Assembly: GCA_015065785.1 (NCBI GenBank)
Contig: SVPR01000017.1
Location: 1 to 48,853 of the forward strand
Source: Oscillospiraceae bacterium
Lineage (GTDB): Bacteria; Bacillota; Clostridia; Oscillospirales; Acutalibacteraceae
Direction: 5' to 3'
Length of the DNA stretch: 48,853 nt
The notes under the pieces are model-generated. The model was not told where the DNA came from. It ran no database searches and was given only the letters and a program-made list of their open reading frames with translations. Shown one piece after another: positions 1 through 8,477 of the stretch. Numbering within the stretch: the stretch's first letter is position 1; every line of letters starts with the position of its first letter. Made by a program: the position numbers and the translations under genes.

Positions 1-165
1 AAATATAAAAATTCTATCATTTTTAGTTTACACAAACTTCAAATGATAGAATTTCTTGTTTTTATGGATAACTATTATAATTGCCGACCGCAGGTCCCAC
101 AATTTTCAATTTTCCATTTTCAATTTTCAATTCAAAATAGCACTCAGCATTCTGCATTCAAAAAA
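1..165. repeat. Mosaic intergenic repeat, copy A (cut by window start)
   Basis: A 14-bp stem (9-22 with 41-54) encloses a second stem AGTTT/AAACT (25-29, 34-38). Next come the mini-hairpin GACC-GCA-GGTC (86-96) and tandem heptads of the TTTTCAA and CAGCATT types (about 101-160). Positions 61-140 are a perfect inverted copy of 23980-24059. No gene is seen here. Confidence 0.85.
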
Positions 166-206
166 ACACCGCCCTTGCATTTCTGCAAGAGCGGTGAGTT
201 TTTTTG
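161..206. terminator. Bidirectional rho-independent terminator behind gap
   Basis: The stem 167-179 pairs with 184-196, with one mismatch (C173/A190) and a TTTC loop. Runs of T follow on both strands (A161-166 read on minus, T199 onward on plus). It lies directly after the gap stop codon, so it should end gap transcription and block read-through from the left. Confidence 0.85.
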
Positions 207-207
207 A

Positions 208-1242
208 TTAAAGTTCTGCGAAGTACTTAATTGTTCTAACCATCTGGCTTGTGTAGCTGTTTTCATTGTCATACCATGAAACAACCTGAACTTCGTAAAG
301 ATCGTCAGAAATCTTAGAAACCATTGTTTGTGTAGCATCGAAGAGTGAACCGTATTTCATACCGATAACATCTGAAGAAACGATTTGGTCTTCGTTGTAG
401 CCGTAGCTTTCAGAAGCAGCAGCCTTCATAGCAGCGTTGATGCCTTCTTTTGTTACATCTGCGCCTTTAACAACAGCTGTAAGAATTGTTGTTGAACCTG
501 TTGGAACTGGAACTCTTTGTGCAGAACCGATGAGTTTACCATTGAGTTCTGGAATAACAAGGCCAATAGCTTTAGCAGCACCTGTTGAGTTAGGAACGAT
601 GTTAGCAGCACCTGCTCTTGCTCTTCTTAAGTCGCCCTTTCTGTGAGGACCGTCAAGAATCATCTGGTCACCTGTGTAAGCGTGGATTGTGCTCATGATA
701 CCGCTTTGGATTGGAGCATAATCGTTAAGAGCTTTTGCCATAGGTGCAAGGCAGTTTGTTGTGCAAGATGCAGCAGAGATGATTGTGTCATCAGCTGTAA
801 GAGTATCTTCGTTAACGCTGTAAACGATTGTTTTGAGGTCGTTACCTGCAGGAGCAGAAATAACAACTTTCTTAGCACCAGCATCAATGTGAGCTTGGCT
901 CTTGTCTTTTGAGCAGTAGAAACCTGTGCATTCGAGAACTACATCAACACCGATTTCACCCCAAGGAAGTTCAGCAGCGTTTGCTTTAGCATAGATTTTA
1001 AGAGTTTTGCCGTCAACTGTGATTGTACCTGCTTCATCATCAGCAGTAACTGTGTGAAGATTTTCACCCATTTTACCACAGTAGCCACCTTGTGCTGTAT
1101 CATACTTTAAAAGATGAGCAAGCATTGATGGTTTTGTAAGGTCGTTGATAGCTACTACATCATAGCCTTCAGCACCAAACATTTGACGGAATGCGAGACG
1201 GCCGATACGACCGAAACCGTTAATTGCAACTTTAACTGACAT
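208..1242 (-). CDS. gap: Glyceraldehyde-3-phosphate dehydrogenase, type I
   Basis: Cytosolic glycolytic enzyme that oxidises glyceraldehyde-3-phosphate with NAD+ and phosphate to 1,3-bisphosphoglycerate. Visible are the N-terminal Rossmann motif INGFGRIGR (residues 7-15) and the catalytic motif SCTTN with Cys160. The 344-residue length is usual for the family. I chose the start at 1242 (MSVKVAING) because GGAGG lies 8 nt upstream; the in-frame ATG at 1257 would overlap that ribosome site. The gene is alone on the minus strand with its own promoter and terminator, so it is not in a gap-pgk-tpi operon here. Confidence 0.97.
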   Translation of the reverse strand: MSVKVAINGFGRIGRLAFRQMFGAEGYDVVAINDLTKPSMLAHLLKYDTAQGGYCGKMGENLHTVTADDEAGTITVDGKTLKIYAKANAAELPWGEIGVDVVLECTGFYCSKDKSQAHIDAGAKKVVISAPAGNDLKTIVYSVNEDTLTADDTIISAASCTTNCLAPMAKALNDYAPIQSGIMSTIHAYTGDQMILDGPHRKGDLRRARAGAANIVPNSTGAAKAIGLVIPELNGKLIGSAQRVPVPTGSTTILTAVVKGADVTKEGINAAMKAAASESYGYNEDQIVSSDVIGMKYGSLFDATQTMVSKISDDLYEVQVVSWYDNENSYTSQMVRTIKYFAEL

Positions 1243-1287
1243 TTGAAAAACCTCCAAATATATTAAAATATTTTTTCAACAGTAAAT

Positions 1288-1315
1288 ATTTTACCACAAA
1301 ACAGAATAAATGCAA
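1288..1315 (-). promoter_or_regulatory. Sigma-A promoter of gap
   Basis: Read on minus: -35 TTGCAT (1315-1310), 16-nt spacer, -10 TAAAAT (1293-1288). Transcription would start about 40 nt before the gap start codon. Confidence 0.6.
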
Positions 1316-1363
1316 GGACTTTGACATAAATTTAACTTGATTTCTTTAAGTTTTGGCGAAATG

Positions 1364-1410
1364 CAAAAAAATAATCAAATATATTCATATTTTTGTGTAA
1401 ATTTGATTAT
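1364..1410 (-). terminator. Terminator of the 2-hydroxyacid dehydrogenase gene
   Basis: A perfect 10-bp stem ATAATCAAAT/ATTTGATTAT (1371-1380, 1401-1410), followed on minus by a T run (plus-strand A1365-1371), just after the stop at 1417. The stem is AT-only, so termination may be weak. Confidence 0.65.
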
Positions 1411-1416
1411 AAAAAA

Positions 1417-2382
1417 TCAGTTTACAACATTTATTGGGCTACCCTCTAAAAATGCCTTGATATTACCGTTAAGTATTTCTAAAAGTCTTAATCTTGTTTC
1501 AAAGGCTGCCCACGCAATATGCGGTGTTATGAATGTATTTTTTGCACTAAGAAGTGGATTGTCTTCTTTTGGTGGCTCAGTGGATAAAACATCTGCACCA
1601 AAGTAAGAAAGCTTACCGCTGTCAAGTGCTTCTGCAACATCTTTTTCGTTTATAACCGCACCTCTCGCGGTATTTATAAGTGCGGCACCGGCTTTCATTT
1701 TGCTGATGAATTCTTTATTAACCAATTCGTTTGTAGCTTCAGTAAGCGGGCAGTGGAGTGTAATATAATCAGACTGCTTCTGAACCTCGTCGAGTGTTGT
1801 GAATTTCACTCTCTCGTCAGCTTCTTTTTTGCCTGACGGTGTGTAAACTAAAACATTCATATTAAAAGCTAATGCAATCTCAGAAACCCGTCTGCCAATT
1901 TTACCGAAGCCAATAATTCCTAAAGTTTTTCCGCTTAATTCATTAAGCGGTGTGTTCCAGTAACAAAAGTCCTTACATTTTGACCATTCGCCTTGTTTTA
2001 CAGAGTCGGTATAATGCCCGATTCTGTTTGTGAATTCCAATATAAATGAAAACACTGTCTGAGCAACTGCGTTTGTTGAGTAAGAGGGGATATTAGAAAC
2101 AGGGATATTTCTTTCTCTTAAAGCTACTGTGTCAAGCTGATTGAAGCCTGTTGCAAGAGTTGCTACAAATTCGAGCTTTGGCAATTTTTCTAAAATCTCT
2201 CTCGTGATTGCTACCTTGTTAACAATAACAACCTCTGCATCTTTAGCTCTTTCAATAACTGAATCTTTAGGTGTTCTGTCGTAAACAGTAAGATTAAACA
2301 CACTTTCTAAATAGTCCCAGTTTAAGTCGCCGGGGTTTTCAGTGTAGCCGTCAAGAATGACTGCATTTTTTTTATTATTCAT
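1417..2382 (-). CDS. NAD-dependent D-2-hydroxyacid dehydrogenase (glycerate dehydrogenase-like)
   Basis: Reduces a 2-oxoacid to a D-2-hydroxyacid, or the reverse, with NAD(H). The substrate cannot be fixed from sequence; hydroxypyruvate/glycerate is the closest guess. The order is usual for the family: split catalytic domain, NAD-binding motif GIIGFGKIGRR, Arg motif INTARGAV, Glu in STEPPKEDN, and catalytic His288 in ITPHIAWAAFETR. I start at MNNKKN (2382, 321 residues). The 18-codon upstream extension is hydrophobic and AT-rich and does not look coding. The ribosome site is weak (GCGAG). It is a single gene, convergent with nothing and divergent from the VTT protein. Confidence 0.9.
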   Translation of the reverse strand: MNNKKNAVILDGYTENPGDLNWDYLESVFNLTVYDRTPKDSVIERAKDAEVVIVNKVAITREILEKLPKLEFVATLATGFNQLDTVALRERNIPVSNIPSYSTNAVAQTVFSFILEFTNRIGHYTDSVKQGEWSKCKDFCYWNTPLNELSGKTLGIIGFGKIGRRVSEIALAFNMNVLVYTPSGKKEADERVKFTTLDEVQKQSDYITLHCPLTEATNELVNKEFISKMKAGAALINTARGAVINEKDVAEALDSGKLSYFGADVLSTEPPKEDNPLLSAKNTFITPHIAWAAFETRLRLLEILNGNIKAFLEGSPINVVN

Positions 2383-2466
2383 AAAATCAACTCGCTTTTT
2401 AAATACTAAATAATATATTATCAAATTCAAAAGCAATTTTCAATAGAGTCATAAATCAATATTTAC

Positions 2467-2495
2467 TTGACCTTATGCATAAAATGTTATAAAAT
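2467..2495 (+). promoter_or_regulatory. Sigma-A promoter of the VTT-galK-GNAT-MGL operon
   Basis: TTGACC (2467-2472), 17-nt spacer, TAAAAT (2490-2495). The start point would be near 2502, which favours the downstream TTG start at 2541 over the TTG at 2514. Confidence 0.7.
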
Positions 2496-2540
2496 AGAAA
2501 AGATTGAAATTATTTGAATTTTAGATTGGACGGTAGTTGT

Positions 2541-3278
2541 TTGAAGAAATTCAAAAAACGCACAAAGGAAGAAAAGCGTTCACTTGTTTTAAAGATTATA
2601 AGCATTGCTTGTTTTTCTGTTGCTTTATTCCTTGTGTTTTTAACTTATCTCGTAACATTACCCCACATACAAGCTCGTATTGCAGAAATACAAGATTGGT
2701 TTAATAGAATTGAAATGTTTATCGGTGGCTTAAATAAGCTCTGGGCATTTTTTACGGTTATTGCGTTTTTTGTAATCAAAAGCGTTATTCCGTTTGTACC
2801 GCTTTCGGTGTTGTTTATCAGCTCAGGTCTTGTTTTTCCTGCACCACTCGCCGCCGCAATAAATATTTTAGGCTTTGCAATTCTTGTTTCGGCAAAATAT
2901 GCCTGGGGCAAAAAGTTCGGTGGTGGCTCTGCTCACAGAGTCCTTGTAAAGTCAGAAACAGTTTATGATTTTATGGATTTAGGTGGCAAGGGTAATTGGT
3001 GGATGCTTGTTATTCTACGCTTTGTGCCGTTTATTCCTATAAATACAGTAAGCAGAATTTACGGTGCTACCGCAATGGATTATTGGCGTTTTTGCTTATT
3101 TTCTGTTTTGGGCTTTTTGCCAAGAATTATTACCTGGAGTATTATCGGTGTAAATATTACCGACCCATTCTCAGTTAAATTTATGGCACCTATTATCATA
3201 CTTTTAAGCTTAACGGGCATTTCAGTTTTAGTATTAAGAACAATGTTAAAATATATAGATAAAAAGAAGGAGTCTTAA
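2541..3278 (+). CDS. TVP38/TMEM64 (VTT, DedA-like) family membrane protein
   Basis: Integral membrane protein of the VTT/SNARE-associated family. Its bacterial role is not settled; relatives are linked to lipid scrambling or transport. A Lys-rich cytoplasmic N-terminus precedes about five to six hydrophobic segments, and the conserved centre includes FGGGSAHRV and VILRFVPFIPINTVSRIYGAT. No ATG start is available. The reading frame opens with TTG at 2514, but I prefer TTG at 2541 (MKKFKKRTK, 245 residues) because GGACGG lies just upstream and the promoter leaves almost no leader for 2514. It is the first gene of a four-gene run, 3 nt before galK. Confidence 0.85.
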   Translation: MKKFKKRTKEEKRSLVLKIISIACFSVALFLVFLTYLVTLPHIQARIAEIQDWFNRIEMFIGGLNKLWAFFTVIAFFVIKSVIPFVPLSVLFISSGLVFPAPLAAAINILGFAILVSAKYAWGKKFGGGSAHRVLVKSETVYDFMDLGGKGNWWMLVILRFVPFIPINTVSRIYGATAMDYWRFCLFSVLGFLPRIITWSIIGVNITDPFSVKFMAPIIILLSLTGISVLVLRTMLKYIDKKKES

Positions 3279-3281
3279 AAA

Positions 3282-4541
3282 ATGAAAATTCAGGAAATCT
3301 CAACACAAGGCTTTTTGGAAAGATTAGAAGTAGTTTATGGCACAGATGCTAAAAGACAACAAGAAAGATATTTATCGCTTTCTGAAAGCTTTAAAAATGA
3401 TTTTAATGAAAATGCAGATGTAAGATTTTTCTCAGCACCCGGCAGAACTGAAGTAGGTGGCAACCACACAGACCACAATAATGGTAAGGTTTTAGCGGCT
3501 GCTATAAATCTTGATGCAGTAGCAATGGTAGAAAAAAGAGATGACTTAATAATCAATGTTAATTCACAGGGCTATTCACCACTCACAGTAGATGCAGGGG
3601 ATTTGGAAATAAAAGACGCTGAAGCTGGTAAGTCAGAAGCACTCATTCGTGGTGTGTGTGCAAGATTTAAAGAGCTCGGCTACAATTACGGTGGCTTTAA
3701 CGCAAGTGTAACCTCTGAAGTTCTTTCAGGCTCAGGTCTTTCATCTTCTGCTGCTTACGAGGTGCTTATCTGCACAATTCTCAATTACTTATATAATGAC
3801 GGCAAAATTGACGCAGTAGAAATTGCTTGTATTTCACAATATGCAGAAAATGTTTACTTCAAAAAGCCTTGCGGACTTATGGACCAGACTGCTTGTTCAG
3901 TTGGTGGCTTTGTAGGAATTGATTTTAAGGATACAAAAAATCCTGTAATAAATAAGGTTGATTTTAACTTGGATGAATTCGACCACGCTCTTTGCATTGT
4001 TGACACAGGCGGAAACCACGCAGATTTAACAGACGATTATGCCGCTATAAGAGTAGAAATGAACTCTGTTGCAGAATTCTTCGGCAAAACCGTTTTAAGA
4101 GAGGTTGAGCCACAAGAAGTATTCAGTAATATGGGCGAAATCAGAAAGAAAACAGGCGACAGAGCATTGGAAAGAGCAATTCACTTCTACAATGAAAACA
4201 GCCGTGTTGAAAGATTAACTTCTGCACTCGATAAAAAAGATTTCAAAGAATTTAAGTCAATTATTATTGAAAGCGGTAAATCTTCTTATATGTATAACCA
4301 GAACTGCTTTACACTTAAAAATCCTGACAGCCAACCTGTTGCACTCGCTCTTTGTTTAACAGAAGAATTATTAAAAGGCAAAGCAGCTTACAGAGTTCAC
4401 GGTGGCGGTTTTGCGGGTACAATTCAGGTGTTCTTACCTAAATCAGAAATTGAAAGCTACACCACTGCTATGAAAAAGGTGTTCGGCGAAAATTCCTGCT
4501 ACATACTTTCAGTAAGAAGCCACGGCGGTTGCGAAATATAA
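3282..4541 (+). CDS. galK: Galactokinase
   Basis: Phosphorylates galactose with ATP to galactose-1-phosphate, the entry step of the Leloir pathway. It is a GHMP kinase of 419 residues. The galactose signature GRTEVGGNHTDHN is at residues 54-66, the ATP loop reads GSGLSSSAAYE, and the third GHMP motif is RVHGGGFAGT. No galT or galE is in the window. Its neighbours are a membrane protein, an acetyltransferase and a methionine gamma-lyase-like enzyme, so the operon is not a plain galactose operon. An AAGGAG ribosome site lies 8-9 nt before the ATG. Confidence 0.95.
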   Translation: MKIQEISTQGFLERLEVVYGTDAKRQQERYLSLSESFKNDFNENADVRFFSAPGRTEVGGNHTDHNNGKVLAAAINLDAVAMVEKRDDLIINVNSQGYSPLTVDAGDLEIKDAEAGKSEALIRGVCARFKELGYNYGGFNASVTSEVLSGSGLSSSAAYEVLICTILNYLYNDGKIDAVEIACISQYAENVYFKKPCGLMDQTACSVGGFVGIDFKDTKNPVINKVDFNLDEFDHALCIVDTGGNHADLTDDYAAIRVEMNSVAEFFGKTVLREVEPQEVFSNMGEIRKKTGDRALERAIHFYNENSRVERLTSALDKKDFKEFKSIIIESGKSSYMYNQNCFTLKNPDSQPVALALCLTEELLKGKAAYRVHGGGFAGTIQVFLPKSEIESYTTAMKKVFGENSCYILSVRSHGGCEI

Positions 4542-4542
4542 T

Positions 4543-5280
4543 ATGATTAAAGAAATTAAAGCATTCGAGGAAATAAGCGGTGAAATATCACCGCTATTCC
4601 CTCGTATTTTTAGTGCTTTCAAATATAAATCGGGGAGCGACAACGCCTGGGTGCAAATTGATGCAACAGGTCAAAGAGTATCGTTATTATCATCAGTTGA
4701 TAACAATTTTACATTGATAGCAACAGAAAAAAGCGATTTTGAAGAAATAAAAGAGTTTTTGGTTTTTCATCATTTTAATTCAGTTCTTTCAAATGTACCT
4801 TTGAAAAGCACAACTGAAAAGGCTTGTTCACTTTTTAAATTTACAGATATTGATATTCAAAAAAGTAATGAAAGCTTTTTGATTTTAAATAGCGAAGCTT
4901 CTCTTAACGAATACAGAAGCTTTCATTCCTTGCTTTTCTACGATACAGACAATTCATTCGATGATTGGTATTATAATTTCTCAAAAAGAATTGTAAAAAA
5001 TGATGCAAAAGCAGTTGCATTAAAGCAACACGAAGTTTTACTTTCTACAGCAACAGCACCAATGATATTTGAAAATTCAGCAATAATTTCCGGTGTTTAT
5101 ACCTTAAAAGGCTTCAGAAAGAAAGGCTATTCAAAAGCGACAATTTATAAGCTTATTGAAGAATTAAAAAAGGATAATGTAACCGATATATATTTGTGGT
5201 GTGAAAAAGAAGTAGAAGAATTCTATAATAAAATAGGATTTGAAATAATAGGGAATGTTTATATAGAAACGGAGTTATAA
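4543..5280 (+). CDS. GNAT family N-acetyltransferase
   Basis: Predicted acyl-CoA dependent acyltransferase of 245 residues; substrate unknown. The GNAT fold is visible in the C-terminal half: GVYTLKGFRKKGYSKAT is a recognisable acetyl-CoA loop (R/Q-x-x-G-x-G/S variant) and LWCEKEVEEFYNKIGFE is the usual last segment. The N-terminal half is not recognised. The ATG begins 1 nt after the galK stop and the gene ends 1 nt before the next one, so the three are surely translated from one mRNA. Confidence 0.75.
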   Translation: MIKEIKAFEEISGEISPLFPRIFSAFKYKSGSDNAWVQIDATGQRVSLLSSVDNNFTLIATEKSDFEEIKEFLVFHHFNSVLSNVPLKSTTEKACSLFKFTDIDIQKSNESFLILNSEASLNEYRSFHSLLFYDTDNSFDDWYYNFSKRIVKNDAKAVALKQHEVLLSTATAPMIFENSAIISGVYTLKGFRKKGYSKATIYKLIEELKKDNVTDIYLWCEKEVEEFYNKIGFEIIGNVYIETEL

Positions 5281-5281
5281 A

Positions 5282-6538
5282 ATGAGTTTTTTTGAATTCA
5301 GTGAAAAGACAACCGAGCTTTCAAAAAAGGCTCTCGAAATGGCAAAAGAACAATTCAGTGAAATTAACGAGATAACAGAATTTAACCAACAAAGAGTGTT
5401 AAAAGCATTTATAAATCACGGAGTTTGCGAATCTCACTTTGTGTCAAGCACAGGTTATGGCTATGGCGACAGGGGGCGTGAGGTTTTAGACGAAGTAACT
5501 GCCGAAATTTTCGGTGCAGAGGATGCTTTAATTAGACACAGCTTTGCAAGTGGTACTCATACTTTAGCCGTAATGCTTTTTGGCGTTTTAAGACCCGGTG
5601 ACAAGGTGCTTTCAGTAACAGGCGTGCCTTATGATACTATTCATTCGGTTATAGGTCTTTCGGGTGAGGGAATGGGCTCATTAAAAGACTTCGGAATCAG
5701 CTTTGAAATATTAGATTTATTACCTGACGGTACAGTAGATTTTGACGGCTTACAGGATAAATTAAATAAAGAAAATTATAAAGCAGTTTATATTCAACGC
5801 TCCCGTGGTTATTCTTTAAGACCAACACTCACTTCAAGCGAAATTAAGAAAATTGTAGATATAACAAAAGCTAATAGTAAAGCAATTACAGTGCTTGATA
5901 ACTGCTACGGTGAATTTACAGAAAAAGTAATGCCCGGCGAAATCGGTGTTGATGTTTTCGCAGGCTCTTTAATCAAAAATCCGGGTGGCGGTATCGCAAA
6001 AAGTGGTGGCTACATAGCGGGTAGAAAAGATTTGATTGAGCTTTGCTCTTACAGAATGACTACACCGGGAATCGGTCGTGAGGTTGGTGCTACTCTCGGT
6101 AATACCCGTGATATTTTTATGGGGCTTTTCTCTGCACCTCATGTAACAGGTGAGGCGCTGAAAACCGCAGTTTTCACTGCCGCATTATTTGAAATAATGG
6201 GCTACGAGGTTTCACCAAGGTTTAACGAAACAAGAGCTGATATTATTCAGAGCATTAAGCTCGAAAAAAGCGAAAAGCTTATTGCATTTTGCCAGGGACT
6301 TCAGAGTGGCTCTGCAATAGATAGCTTTGTTGTACCTGAGCCGTGGGCAATGCCGGGGTACGACAGCGATGTTATTATGGCTGCAGGAGCCTTTACAAAC
6401 GGCTCTTCAATTGAGCTTTCTGCCGATGCACCATTAAGAGAGCCGTATGCTGTATGGCTTCAGGGCGGTCTTAACTTCCACAGTGCAAAAATCGGCGTTA
6501 TGCTGGGAGCAGAAAAAGTGCTGAATGCAGAGTGCTGA
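5282..6538 (+). CDS. Methionine gamma-lyase family (aluminium-resistance YnbB type) PLP enzyme
   Basis: PLP-dependent fold-type I protein of 418 residues in the Cys/Met metabolism branch often annotated as methionine gamma-lyase or aluminium-resistance protein; its true substrate is not settled. Visible are STGYGYGDRGRE, the Ala-Glu-Asp-Ala-Leu-Ile-Arg loop before HSFASGTH, and the presumed PLP lysine in GSLIKNPGGGIAKSGG. The 3' end is odd. The last codons (VLNAEC, then TGA) are written in heptanucleotides GTGCTGA-ATGCAGA-GTGCTGA (6518-6538), which continue into the intergenic repeat. The C-terminus therefore seems to have been supplied or replaced by the repeat. Confidence 0.85.
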   Translation: MSFFEFSEKTTELSKKALEMAKEQFSEINEITEFNQQRVLKAFINHGVCESHFVSSTGYGYGDRGREVLDEVTAEIFGAEDALIRHSFASGTHTLAVMLFGVLRPGDKVLSVTGVPYDTIHSVIGLSGEGMGSLKDFGISFEILDLLPDGTVDFDGLQDKLNKENYKAVYIQRSRGYSLRPTLTSSEIKKIVDITKANSKAITVLDNCYGEFTEKVMPGEIGVDVFAGSLIKNPGGGIAKSGGYIAGRKDLIELCSYRMTTPGIGREVGATLGNTRDIFMGLFSAPHVTGEALKTAVFTAALFEIMGYEVSPRFNETRADIIQSIKLEKSEKLIAFCQGLQSGSAIDSFVVPEPWAMPGYDSDVIMAAGAFTNGSSIELSADAPLREPYAVWLQGGLNFHSAKIGVMLGAEKVLNAEC

Positions 6539-6815
6539 GTGCTGAATTTCGGAAGTCCTGCGGACTTGATTATAATTAGATATTTATAAAGAAAACTACA
6601 TTCTTTCATTTAAAGGTTGTTGTAAACCTCAAATGATAGAATGTAGTTTGTTTTTAAAGAATAAATGAAACGACAAATTAACTGTTACAACAAATTATTA
6701 TAATAGCCGACCGCAGGCCCCGAAATTCAGCACTCAGCACTCAGCATTCTGCATTCTTATAATCGCGTCGCAGACCCGAAATTTTCAATTTTCAATTTTC
6801 AATTCTCAATTTTTC
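6518..6815. repeat. Mosaic intergenic repeat, copy B, between convergent genes
   Basis: Order: GTGCTGA heptads (6518-6545), mini-hairpin AAGTCC-TGC-GGACTT (6553-6567), core hairpin (6593-6611 with 6631-6649, one mismatch; inner stem AGGTT/AACCT), mini-hairpin with GCA loop (6709-6719), CACTCAG/CATTCTG heptads (about 6728-6757), mini-hairpin GTC-GCA-GAC (6767-6775), TTTTCAA heptads (about 6781-6811). It covers the whole gap and overlaps the 3' ends of both convergent genes. Confidence 0.88.
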
Positions 6816-8402
6816 TAAAATATAGATGTTCTCCGCCACTTCCTTAAACGCTGGTGCATCGTCACTGCTTCCCGAAACGCCGTTTTCTTTCATTATGCAA
6901 ATAACATATTGCGGATTTTCATAAGGGAAAAAGCCCACATACCACGAGTGTTTAATTTCAACGCCGTTTTCGTTATATTGTCCGCTCTGGGCAGTAGCGG
7001 TCTTGCCACAAGAATCAAAAAGTGAAGTGAATGCCGGCTTGCCAGTTCCTTCCTTTACAACATTCAGAAGATATTCCTTTAAAATATCGCAGGTTTCTTC
7101 ACTTAAAACGCGTTCACCCTTTACCTTGCTTCCGTTTTTAAAAGCTTTGTTTTCATCTAAATATCCTTTAATTAAACTCGGTTCGTTATAAATACCGCCA
7201 TTAGCTATTACTGCGTAGCAATTAGCAACTTGTAATGGTGTAGCAAGTAGTGAGCCCTGACCAAAGCCTAAATTACCAATTGAAGCATTGCTGTTTAATT
7301 CTTCAATTTCGGGCAAATTACCTTTGTCAGTCATAAACCCGTTACCAAAGTCAGTTGCTTTGTTAAAGCCTAAGCTTTCTGCGGTTTTTAATAGATTTTC
7401 ACCACCGACATTACACGAAAGCTCAATAAAATACGGGTTACACGAAAAAGTCAAAGCACTTTTTAAGTCCATTTCACCGTGTCCCTCTTTCTTGTTGCAA
7501 TAAAAAAGATTATCACTTTTTGTAATATTACCCGTACACTCGTGAACTAAACCGGCTTTGTTGTTTTCCAAAGCAGAAGCAGCAGTAACCACCTTAAAAA
7601 CAGAGCCTACCGCATACCCCGAAAATGCTCTGTTTATAAATGGCGAGTTTTCATTTTGTAAAGTAGAGTTTAAGTCGTTTCTGTTAATAATCGGTGTCGA
7701 AGCACACGCTAAAATCTGACTGTTTGCTGCATTCAGCACCACAGCACAGCCTGTGTCTATATTATGATTCACTAAAGCATTTTCAACTATTTTTTGAATA
7801 TCCTTGTCGATAGTAAGCACAATTCCTGAGTTGTTATTATAGTTATCATTGTGAACTTCAACAGCCTCGCCGTTGAGCACCCGCCCTAAAGCATCACAAT
7901 GGTATTTTAGAGTAAGTGACCCACTTGTGTTCTTTAAAATATCATCATAATATTTTTCAATTCCGTACATTCCGTCATTGTTATTGCAATAACCAAGAAT
8001 ATGAGAAAGTAAATTTTCTTCATATCTCGCATAAGTTGTAAGCGTTAAGATATCATTAGTTTGCTCAAAAAAATCATAGCAGGGAACAGTAGTAGTAACT
8101 AAATGCCCCTTTTTTAATTCTATGTCTATTTCTTCTTTATTCGGTAGCTTCTCACTTTCTAAAAAGCCCTTGGCAGTCGGCTTAATACATGCTATATAGC
8201 TTTCTTTAGAATTTGTAATTCTTTTTAAATTTGTGTCATAAACATTGCCTCGTGTGGTAGAAATTGTGTTTACCTTAAGCGTGTTCTCGGTGTTTGCCGA
8301 GTAAATATTTTTTACGCTTAATAAGTAAATTCTGAAGCTTAATGAAGAAAAAGCAAGAAAGAAAACTAATGCAAGAGAAACAATTCTTTTTGTCAATATC
8401 AT
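6792..8402 (-). CDS. Class B penicillin-binding protein (transpeptidase, PbpA/FtsI type)
   Basis: Membrane-anchored D,D-transpeptidase that cross-links peptidoglycan on the outer face of the membrane. An N-terminal signal anchor (about residues 5-25) is followed by a dimerisation region starting at TRGNVYD and the transpeptidase domain with SVFK (Ser267, Lys270), SCN, and KTATAQSG, where the usual KTG triad reads KTA. It is short for class B (about 536 residues) with no PASTA domain. Three possible starts (ATG 8408, GTG 8405, ATG 8402) lie on or just after a -10 box, so I take 8402. The last residues (LRIEN) are encoded by ATTGAAA-type heptads of the repeat. No mreC/rodA neighbour. Confidence 0.88.
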   Translation of the reverse strand: MILTKRIVSLALVFFLAFSSLSFRIYLLSVKNIYSANTENTLKVNTISTTRGNVYDTNLKRITNSKESYIACIKPTAKGFLESEKLPNKEEIDIELKKGHLVTTTVPCYDFFEQTNDILTLTTYARYEENLLSHILGYCNNNDGMYGIEKYYDDILKNTSGSLTLKYHCDALGRVLNGEAVEVHNDNYNNNSGIVLTIDKDIQKIVENALVNHNIDTGCAVVLNAANSQILACASTPIINRNDLNSTLQNENSPFINRAFSGYAVGSVFKVVTAASALENNKAGLVHECTGNITKSDNLFYCNKKEGHGEMDLKSALTFSCNPYFIELSCNVGGENLLKTAESLGFNKATDFGNGFMTDKGNLPEIEELNSNASIGNLGFGQGSLLATPLQVANCYAVIANGGIYNEPSLIKGYLDENKAFKNGSKVKGERVLSEETCDILKEYLLNVVKEGTGKPAFTSLFDSCGKTATAQSGQYNENGVEIKHSWYVGFFPYENPQYVICIMKENGVSGSSDDAPAFKEVAENIYILEKLRIEN

Positions 8403-8406
8403 CACC

Positions 8407-8434
8407 ATTATAGAGTGTTGACAAAAATCCTCAA
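8407..8434 (-). promoter_or_regulatory. Sigma-A promoter of the PBP gene, overlapping the tcdA promoter
   Basis: On minus: TTGAGG (8434-8429), 16-nt spacer, TATAAT (8412-8407). The -10 overlaps the first possible ATG, so the message would be leaderless or nearly so from ATG 8402. Confidence 0.55.
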
Positions 8435-8445
8435 ATTTATATAAT
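8418..8445 (+). promoter_or_regulatory. Sigma-A promoter of tcdA-yhaM-prmA
   Basis: TTGACA (8418-8423), 16-nt spacer, TATAAT (8440-8445). It shares 17 bp with the divergent PBP promoter, so polymerase should not occupy both at once. Confidence 0.75.
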
Positions 8446-8477
8446 TATTATAGAAATCTTTGAAAGGGGCGAAAGCA

